A stretch of DNA of 64,000 nt from Gammaproteobacteria bacterium 53_120_T64. GTDB lineage: Bacteria > Pseudomonadota > Gammaproteobacteria > Pseudomonadales > Porticoccaceae. The stretch covers positions 62,001 to 126,000 of the forward strand of contig MAAT01000008.1 in the NCBI GenBank assembly GCA_002162815.1, read 5' to 3'. Position numbers and translations under genes: made by a program. Positions within the stretch are counted from its first letter, which is position 1; each line of letters starts with the position of its first letter. Shown here in pieces: positions 58,188 to 64,000 of this stretch. The notes beneath the pieces were generated by a model, which did no database searches, was not told where the DNA came from, and saw only the letters and a list, made by a program, of their open reading frames with translations.

Positions 58188-59402
58188 TTACTGCACCGCT
58201 TGGGTCATGATCGGCAGGCCCACAAAAAACTTTATCACCAGAGCGTTGACCAGGTCGATGAAAAAAGCGCCGACCAAGGGGATCACCAAAAAGGCCTTCG
58301 GCGACGGCCCGTACTTACAGGTCACCGCATTCATATTGGCAATGCCCACGGGCGTTGCGCCAAGGCCCAAGCCAGTAAAGCCAGAGGCAATCACCGCCGC
58401 GTCGTAATCTCGGCCCATAACGCGATAAACCACCCAGGTCGCAAAACCCGTCATCACGATAATTTGTACACTTAGCACGATCAGAATGGGGCCAATTGCC
58501 TGCGCTAGGGTCCAGAGCTGAATGCTCATCAAGCTCATACAAAGGAAGAGTTGCAGGCTTAATTCACCCGCGCGATCTAGGGCCGTTGCACTCAATTCTA
58601 ATTTTAGAAAATCAGCACCGTTCGTAATCACGATGCCCACCATCATCGCGGTTAAAAAGCCGGGCAGCGTGACCCCCGACGTAAACAGTAAGCGATTGAC
58701 CACGTCGCCCGCCTGCACACACACCACAAGCAGTAATAACGTACCCAGCACACTGCTAATCGGCGGGGCTAAAACGGCCTCTGCGGCACTGCTACTGATG
58801 GTTTCCAGCGGTGCCGTCGCTGTCGTCTCGGGCCTTAACTTTTGTCGTTTGATCAGCCATTCGCCAATGGGGCCACCGATAATCCCCCCGGCAATCAAGC
58901 CGAAGGTGGCAAAGGCAATGCCAATTTCTTTGGCCATACTCAAACCGGCCTCCTCGGCGACGCCACCCCAGGCGATAGCCGTGCCGTAACCACCGGCAAA
59001 AGATACGCTGCCACCAAACAAGCCGTAGCCGGGGTGATAGCCCATACTTTTTATCAGCAGCACCCCCGTGATATTTTGTATCACCAGAAAAACTGTCGCC
59101 ACTAACAGCAGCAAGGCAAGTGCCTTACCACCCGCCTTCAATAAACTCAGTTTCGCACCGAGACCTATGGTGCTAAAGAAGAACAACAGCAAGCTATCGC
59201 GCAGGGCCATATCAAAACTGATTTTCAAATCGGCAAAGGCATACAGAAAAGCCACCAAGGTACTGCACAGCAAACCGCCAGTGACCGCGACCGGAATGCT
59301 ATAGCGATTGAGAGCGACGACTTTCCTGTTGACCCATACACCCACAAACCAAACGACAATACTCGTGGCCAAGACATCGCTGCCGTGGAGTACAATTTCC
59401 AT
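58188..59402 (-). CDS. gltS: Sodium/glutamate symporter GltS
   Basis: 404 residues from the ATG at 59402; an upstream extension to 59459 would lengthen it beyond the family norm. About ten to twelve membrane helices form two inverted repeats, with GLLCSTLVAFLY, LFFFSTIGLGAKL, GYGTAIAWGGVAEEAGL and, in the second half, ASGFTGLGLGATPVGIANM. These Gly-rich hairpins are the substrate-binding loops of the ESS family. It imports glutamate with Na+. Its end converges with the dehydrogenase gene. Confidence 0.95.
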   Translation of the reverse strand: MEIVLHGSDVLATSIVVWFVGVWVNRKVVALNRYSIPVAVTGGLLCSTLVAFLYAFADLKISFDMALRDSLLLFFFSTIGLGAKLSLLKAGGKALALLLLVATVFLVIQNITGVLLIKSMGYHPGYGLFGGSVSFAGGYGTAIAWGGVAEEAGLSMAKEIGIAFATFGLIAGGIIGGPIGEWLIKRQKLRPETTATAPLETISSSAAEAVLAPPISSVLGTLLLLVVCVQAGDVVNRLLFTSGVTLPGFLTAMMVGIVITNGADFLKLELSATALDRAGELSLQLFLCMSLMSIQLWTLAQAIGPILIVLSVQIIVMTGFATWVVYRVMGRDYDAAVIASGFTGLGLGATPVGIANMNAVTCKYGPSPKAFLVIPLVGAFFIDLVNALVIKFFVGLPIMTQAVQ

Positions 59403-59560
59403 GCGTTTATTACTCCCTAATAATCCGTAAAATGACCCGTTCCAGCCTACTGTTATCAATATTGTATAACGGGCCGGGCTCCACTCGACAGCGTTATCCC
59501 AGTTGAAATACCAATAGCGCTAAAACACATACCCACTCGTTGAGCGGCCAGGATTACCCG

Positions 59561-60358
59561 ATGCACAACACCCTCATTATTCAGTCCCAGCGCCAGCCAC
59601 TGCCTGACCCTTGGTTGGCGACCTGCATAGATTCGGTCAAGCACTGGGCGCAGGAACAAGGCTTTGACTATCAATTTATCGGCGATGCGCTTTTTGATAC
59701 CTTGCCGCCCTGGGTGATGGAGAAAACCCGCGTACAAAAGGTCATCGCCACCGACCTGGCGCGCTTAAAATGCCTACAGAATTTTTTAACGGCCGGTTAC
59801 CAGCGCGTGGTTTGGCTCGACGCCGACTTTCTTATTTTCGCGCCCGCTGACTTTCAATTACCCAACGTTGGCGAACTACCCGAGAGCTACGCCCTGGGTA
59901 GAGAAGTTTGGGTGCAGCCAAAAAATGCCGGGCAAGAGCCCGCCAACAATAAAACAATAAGATTTAAGGCCTATAAGAAGGTCCACAATGCGTTTTTATT
60001 ATTTGACGCCCAGTTTGGGCAACGCAATAGCTTTCTCGATTTCTACGCTAGCCATGCCGAACGCCTATTAGAACAAATCAGTGGGAGCATGCCGCCCCAG
60101 TTTATCGGCCCCAAACTCCTCACCGCCCTGCACAATGTCGTGCAATGCCCGGTGCAGGAAAATGCCGGCATGCTCAGCCCCTGGACAATTAACGACCTAC
60201 TGGCCGGCGGTGGGCCAGCCTTAACCCTGTTCCGCGCCAAATCGCCCCAACCCTTGGCCGGGGCAAATTTGTGCAGCTCGTTAGAGACCAGTGATGCGCT
60301 GCCAGACCGCGCCATGGAAAAAGTCGTTGCTCAACTGCTAGCCACGGGCAGTATTTAA
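59561..60358 (+). CDS. Glycosyltransferase-like protein with DxD motif
   Basis: 265 residues from the ATG at 59561, preceded by CAGGA; a TTG further upstream is the other option. Seen: MHNTLIIQSQRQPLP start, CLQNFLTAGYQRVVWLDADFLIF with a DxD-type metal site (near 91-94), and EVWVQPKN later. This combination suggests a GT-A-fold nucleotide-sugar transferase. It resembles uncharacterised hypothetical proteins and no substrate is evident. No other glycan gene is next to it; it lies between divergent gltS and a convergent serine hydrolase. Confidence 0.6.
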   Translation: MHNTLIIQSQRQPLPDPWLATCIDSVKHWAQEQGFDYQFIGDALFDTLPPWVMEKTRVQKVIATDLARLKCLQNFLTAGYQRVVWLDADFLIFAPADFQLPNVGELPESYALGREVWVQPKNAGQEPANNKTIRFKAYKKVHNAFLLFDAQFGQRNSFLDFYASHAERLLEQISGSMPPQFIGPKLLTALHNVVQCPVQENAGMLSPWTINDLLAGGGPALTLFRAKSPQPLAGANLCSSLETSDALPDRAMEKVVAQLLATGSI

Positions 60359-60387
60359 AATCTCAGTGCCATCATTGCGCCGCTTAA

Positions 60388-61563
60388 CTACACGCATTCA
60401 TACACCGCATTAATCAGCCGCACCCCCCGAGGGTCACCAAAGATATTGGTATCCATCTGATTCATCGCATAGCCCACCCCCAGCCTTGCCTTGCTGTCGG
60501 CAAAACCAAAGGAGCCGCCCCAACCACTGTGGCCGAAGGCATCGGGGTTAACGCCGTAGAGTTCGGCCTTATTTAAGATGAAACCACGGCTCCAGCGCAT
60601 GCGTACACCAATCACTTGGTCCTTGCGAAAGCACTCCTCTTGCGTCATCGCCGCAATGCCCCGCTGGCTGATAATCGACTGCCCGCCAAACTCACCGCCA
60701 TTGGCCAGTGCACCGTAGACCTTGGCGATGCCCCGTGCATTACCCTGGCCATTGGCACCCGGCACCTCGGCGGCACGCCAGGCCCTGTCGTTGGCGATGT
60801 GGGCGGTCAGCGCCGGATGGGCCATCGCCGCATACGCCGCGTCATTCATGCGCTTGCCTCCCCCCATGCCACTGCCCAACTGATCGGCACCGGCGACGGG
60901 AATCATCTGGGCCACGCGATGATCTTCCGCCTCGGGCAGGCCGATGTAATAGTCGCTATCGGCACCAAGCGGCGCCGCGACCTTTTCGGCAAACAATTCG
61001 CCCAAACTCTTCATCTGCCCATGCTGCATGGCATAGGCGCGGCGCGCCACCTCACCGGCAAGATGACCGAAGACAAGGGCGTGGTAACCATTCGCCGTGC
61101 CCGGCTCCCAGAAGGGCCACTGCGCCGCAAGGGTGGCACACAAGCCGTCCCAGTCGTAGAGCTCGGCCATCTCAAGACGCTCTCTGGGGCCACAGATACC
61201 CGCTTGGTGGGAGAGTAACTGCGCCACCGTGACCTGCGCCTTGCCGGCCGCCGCGAACTCCGGCCAGTAAGTGGCGACTTTCGCTTCGTAGTCAATAAGA
61301 CCCTCATCCGCCAGCACCGCCACCACCGTCGCCGCCATGCCCTTGGTGGTCGAATAGGTATTAATCAAGGTATCGGCCTGCCAGGGCCGGGTGCGAGCAG
61401 CGTCGGCAAAACCCGCCCACAAATCGACCACTATCTCACCGGCCTGGACCAGCACAAATGAGGCGCCAACCTCCTTGTCCTCAGCGAAATTAGCCGCAAA
61501 GGCCTCGCCCACCGCTGTAAAGGCGGGGGCGCAATGACCATGAATCTCTATTTCAGTACCCAT
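60388..61563 (-). CDS. Serine hydrolase, class C beta-lactamase/EstB family
   Basis: 391 residues from the ATG at 61563, preceded by AGAGAGGA; upstream frame extension lacks support. It has the SxxK nucleophile in TYSTTKGMA (near 82) and the Y-x-[AN] motif in ANGYHALVFGHLAG, with a later GHSGWGGSFGF replacing the KTG box, as in EstB-like esterases. No signal peptide is visible, so a cytoplasmic esterase or transesterase is more likely than a periplasmic beta-lactamase. The substrate is unknown. Confidence 0.88.
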   Translation of the reverse strand: MGTEIEIHGHCAPAFTAVGEAFAANFAEDKEVGASFVLVQAGEIVVDLWAGFADAARTRPWQADTLINTYSTTKGMAATVVAVLADEGLIDYEAKVATYWPEFAAAGKAQVTVAQLLSHQAGICGPRERLEMAELYDWDGLCATLAAQWPFWEPGTANGYHALVFGHLAGEVARRAYAMQHGQMKSLGELFAEKVAAPLGADSDYYIGLPEAEDHRVAQMIPVAGADQLGSGMGGGKRMNDAAYAAMAHPALTAHIANDRAWRAAEVPGANGQGNARGIAKVYGALANGGEFGGQSIISQRGIAAMTQEECFRKDQVIGVRMRWSRGFILNKAELYGVNPDAFGHSGWGGSFGFADSKARLGVGYAMNQMDTNIFGDPRGVRLINAVYECV

Positions 61564-61671
61564 AACATCCTCTCTGTTTATTTTTATAGTAGGTCTCATT
61601 ATCTGATTTGAAACAGCATGCCATACTCCGTACAGTTCAACAGACAATAATGACAACATGGAATCATGATC

Positions 61672-62019
61672 ATGAGCCAACCCAATATCAGCCAAGACCC
61701 TGCCTATCAACTCCTACTCAGTGAACGGATTGATGGCTTTAATCTGAAAAAGAAAGATCTCGATTTAAGTAAACTGACCAGCATGCGCTACCAGGGCCTC
61801 GACCTGAGAAACCTCAACGCCGCCGATCTGGACTTTAGCGACAGCCATTTTCGCAATACCGACCTGCGCGGTATAGACTTCCGGCACACCAACCTTGAGG
61901 GCTGTAGCTTCTCGGGCGCCAAGATTTCCGGCTGTTATTTCCCGAAAAGCCTCTCCCCCGCTGAAATCATGATGAGTAACGAAAAAGGTACCAGGGTGCG
62001 CTATAACACCGCCAATTAA
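61672..62019 (+). CDS. Small pentapeptide-repeat protein
   Basis: 115 residues; the first codon may be the ATG at 61666 or at 61672. About eight pentapeptide repeats of the A(D/N)Lxx type are visible between residues 35 and 90 (LDLSKLT, LDLRNLN, ADLDF, TDLRGIDF, TNLEG, AKISG), forming a right-handed quadrilateral helix. Small proteins of this type may bind proteins or DNA gyrase, but nothing here shows a function. Divergent from the serine hydrolase and 77 bp before the next gene. Confidence 0.75.
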   Translation: MSQPNISQDPAYQLLLSERIDGFNLKKKDLDLSKLTSMRYQGLDLRNLNAADLDFSDSHFRNTDLRGIDFRHTNLEGCSFSGAKISGCYFPKSLSPAEIMMSNEKGTRVRYNTAN

Positions 62020-62096
62020 ATACGCCAGCCAATACCGGCCAGCTCTCGTTGGCCACAACAAAACGCGCAATACGTTTAAACGGGAGACGTACGACA

Positions 62097-62636
62097 GTGC
62101 TTCAGCAAGTTAAAGGGTTTTGGACATCACTACCGGGAGTATTAACGGGAATTGCCGCCGTCATTACGGCAGCGACCGGGCTTTATATCGCCATCAATAG
62201 CAACGCTGTTGCCACTGAAAAAGCACTAACGCCAGTGCCGCTCACCGACCATCGCCAAGCCTCTGCGCCCATAAACATACGTACAGACACCGTCACACCC
62301 CTTGGCCCCGAAGGCATCGCCAAGCTAGAAGCACTCGCACAACATGCCTACGAACAACTGCCCCAGACACGCTTAAAGCCCTTGGTCGACTGTCAGCACT
62401 TCCCAACAGTGAATAGCACCGCCAGTCTGATGAGCTGGTCGAATCACTACCACGAGCGAATCATCACCAAGCAGGGCGAGCAATCTCACGCTTGCAATAA
62501 AACCATCGACTACCGTGGTATGGCCCACTGTAAAGAGCCCAACAGTCTCGAAATTCGCCAGGCCTTGTACGAAACCCTAAGCCTGTGCCGCGCCGCGGGT
62601 ATTGAATGGTCAGATATTAAGCATTCAGCGCTATAA
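62097..62636 (+). CDS. Hypothetical single-pass membrane protein
   Basis: 179 residues from a GTG at 62097 that follows GGGAG by about 10 nt; a TTG at 62049 is less likely. The N-terminus (about 7-33) is a hydrophobic helix LPGVLTGIAAVITAATGLY, a type seen at the start of many marine gammaproteobacterial membrane proteins. The remainder has four cysteines (in DCQHFP, SHACNK, AHCKEP and SLCRAAG), which could form disulfides if periplasmic. I do not recognise a family. It follows the pentapeptide gene and may be co-transcribed with it. Confidence 0.5.
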   Translation: MLQQVKGFWTSLPGVLTGIAAVITAATGLYIAINSNAVATEKALTPVPLTDHRQASAPINIRTDTVTPLGPEGIAKLEALAQHAYEQLPQTRLKPLVDCQHFPTVNSTASLMSWSNHYHERIITKQGEQSHACNKTIDYRGMAHCKEPNSLEIRQALYETLSLCRAAGIEWSDIKHSAL

Positions 62637-63071
62637 AAGCAGAGTGCAGCGTTTTTATAGTGTCCCCATCACTTGCCACGAACCCAGCACATTGCTAACT
62701 AGGCAAACCCTGCGCTGCGCCGCGCTGCATGAAAAACCTTGTTGGTTGATGGTAGACGAAGGCAGCAACCACCACGGCACTACACTCAATATTTCCAGCT
62801 GAGACTCACTTCATTCAACGGGTCCCAGGCAGTAATGGTTGGCATAATATTGTGAGGTGGGAGCTAAGCCTTATCACTTAAGCAGCGCTTGGCGTTGGTA
62901 ACATCGGCGATGAACTCACTTTTGCCTACTAAGCGACCCCTGCTGCCAATCGTCTCGCCGCCCGCTAGATAGCGTGGTTTGATCGACCTTGTGACCTAGG
63001 GCGGTCAAGCGCTGATCAAGGGCTTGAGCCGAATAGCACAGCCTATTCGGCTCAAAGGCCATCGACGCCCG
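62637..63071. other. Gene-poor interval with a possible decayed frame
   Basis: 435 bp without a convincing gene. On the minus strand, one frame (about 63059-62919) and a second, offset frame (about 62998-62866, ending with GKSEFIADVTNAKRCL before a stop) both look faintly coding, which could mean a frameshifted remnant. No family was recognised. Confidence 0.3.
63024..63055 (-). repeat. Perfect 13-bp inverted repeat downstream of the GST gene
   Basis: TTGAGCCGAATAG and CTATTCGGCTCAA flank a 6-nt loop, 17 bp after the stop codon of the GST-like gene. A T-run is absent, so it is a possible but not certain terminator. Confidence 0.6.
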
Positions 63072-63839
63072 CTACATCTCCATCGGCAGCGTAAAGTGGC
63101 TGGCCATAATGCGGTCACGGTGGGCGAGCAAGACCGGGTCAACAGCGCTGCGCACGGTCTCGGCCATGCCGCTAAACATCGGGCGAGCCTGTTCGGGCAT
63201 CGGGCATTTATCCGGCGGCAGTAAGTCGAAGAGGTTGGAAAAGGCGGCCCAGTAAAAGTCGACGGCACTAAGGCTATTGCCGACGAAGAATTCACTGCCC
63301 GCTGCTTGCTGGGCTTTAAGCCGTGCCGCTAGGGCTTGAAGGGTGGCGATTTGCCGGGCGTCGGCATTGGCTAGGTCGACCTCTGTTGAGCCGTAGCGTT
63401 GGGCCATTAGCACAAAGCCTTCGGGGGCTTGGCCGGAGGCGACCATGGGCGCGAACATACTCAGGCGGCGGTTCCAGGCGAGGCCCAGTTGGCCACAAAT
63501 CTCATGACTGAGGCCCAGCACCAGGGCGCGCTCGTCTCTGTCTTCGGGCAGCAGGCTGGCTTGGGGGGCGAGGCGTTCGAGCAGGAAGAGAATATCGTCC
63601 CAGCGGTGGATGGGGGTTTCGTCGTTCCAGGCGACGATGGGCGCGCCGTGGTTACCCGCCCAGGCGATGAGTTCGGGGTTGTCACCACCGCCCTCCCAGG
63701 GTGCGGCGGTAAAGCTCAGGCCTTTGTACTCCATCATCGCCTTGGTGGCCTGCCCCCAGGGGCTGGGCATGTGGTGGACGAGAACCAGGCGTAAACCCTG
63801 GCCATTAATCACTGCATTGGGGCTGACATATTCCATCAT
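63072..63839 (-). CDS. Glutathione S-transferase family protein
   Basis: 255 residues; two adjacent ATG codons start the frame after GGAAG. The N-terminal thioredoxin-like part has LVLVHHMPSPWGQATKAMME and APIVAWNDETPIHRWDDILF, where the E-x-P-I-x and S/W-D sites bind glutathione in GSTs. The C-terminal all-helical part has the hydrophobic FVGNSLSAVDFYWAAF. It is a soluble enzyme or stress protein; the substrate is unknown. The start overlaps the stop of a frame entering from the right edge. Confidence 0.8.
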   Translation of the reverse strand: MMEYVSPNAVINGQGLRLVLVHHMPSPWGQATKAMMEYKGLSFTAAPWEGGGDNPELIAWAGNHGAPIVAWNDETPIHRWDDILFLLERLAPQASLLPEDRDERALVLGLSHEICGQLGLAWNRRLSMFAPMVASGQAPEGFVLMAQRYGSTEVDLANADARQIATLQALAARLKAQQAAGSEFFVGNSLSAVDFYWAAFSNLFDLLPPDKCPMPEQARPMFSGMAETVRSAVDPVLLAHRDRIMASHFTLPMEM

Positions 63840-64000
63840 TCACTTCCTGTCTTTTTAGGGCTTGTTTTACTTATTCTACGCTGCCTGCTTGCGTGACAGC
63901 GGGCCAACCATCTTACGTAAAGAGAGGAGCGGGTTAAACCTAGCCACTGCGCTGGGGCGAGGTGACGGTGCAGCATGAGCACGCCGACCAATGCCGATAT
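63836..64000 (-). CDS. Possible 3' end of an upstream gene (EamA-like)
   Basis: A 54-codon open frame enters from the window edge and ends with TGA overlapping the GST ATG. Its first visible residues ALVGVLMLHRHLAPAQWLG resemble the last helix and loop of EamA/DMT transporters, but the remaining 35 residues are basic and not membrane-like. It may be a shifted or chance frame. Confidence 0.25.
   Translation of the reverse strand: MSALVGVLMLHRHLAPAQWLGLTRSSLYVRWLARCHASRQRRISKTSPKKTGSE

Overview
The window is about 64 kb of chromosome from a gammaproteobacterium. Three gene blocks point this way: rpsU-yqeY-dnaG-rpoD followed by tRNA-Ile(CAU); sspB-sspA-pet-rpsI-rplM-zapE-(sat)-algW-hisC-hisD-hisG-murA-ibaG-mlaC; and yrbG-kdsD-kdsC-lptC-lptA-lptB-rpoN-hpf-ptsN-rapZ-npr. 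From memory these orders match Pseudomonas and partly Escherichia. A marine Cellvibrionales or Spongiibacteraceae-like organism is my best guess, but that is inference. No insertion sequence, phage gene, CRISPR array or rRNA gene was seen.

Bases 1-12,800 form a surface-polysaccharide and secretion region. Three glycosyltransferase genes run rightward (the first is cut by the window edge). They converge on an eight-gene leftward series that contains a complete type I secretion system (ABC ATPase, HlyD-type adaptor, TolC-type outer membrane protein), two more glycosyltransferases, a small membrane protein, and Gmd plus a reductase expected to make a GDP-6-deoxyhexose such as GDP-D-rhamnose. The genes are tightly packed, so export and glycan synthesis are probably co-expressed. 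No secreted substrate gene is visible.

Bases 12,900-27,800 hold housekeeping genes: uvrA; cca with an overlapping pteridine-reductase-like gene; a decayed Hsp20 gene; tsaD-folB-folK on the minus strand; the macromolecular synthesis operon rpsU-yqeY-dnaG-rpoD with three hairpins after rpsU; tRNA-Ile2; an 888-bp gene-poor stretch; a cold-shock protein; and a UbiX-type flavin prenyltransferase.

Bases 28,000-45,000 are mostly leftward: thiolase, sspB, sspA, a cytochrome bc1 complex in which cytochrome b and c1 are one continuous polypeptide, Rieske protein, S9/L13, ZapE, an alpha/beta hydrolase, ATP sulfurylase (Sat), then hisC, hisD, hisG, murA, ibaG and mlaC. The rightward genes here are a YhcB-like protein and an AlgW/DegS protease. 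The mla genes normally flanking mlaC (mlaF, E, D, B) are not here.

Bases 45,200-55,900 are the rightward LPS precursor/transport and sigma-54/PTS-Ntr block, then MgtE and DarP. Bases 55,900-64,000 are accessory metabolism: an enoyl-CoA hydratase, an FAD-linked dehydrogenase, a glutamate symporter, a lone glycosyltransferase-like protein, a serine hydrolase, a pentapeptide-repeat protein, an unknown single-pass membrane protein and a GST-like protein.

The points most worth following are the secretion/glycan operon, the fused cytochrome b-c1, the isolated mlaC, the Hsp20 pseudogene and a sigma-54-like promoter in front of rpoN itself. I did not find a clearly new defence or mobile system.
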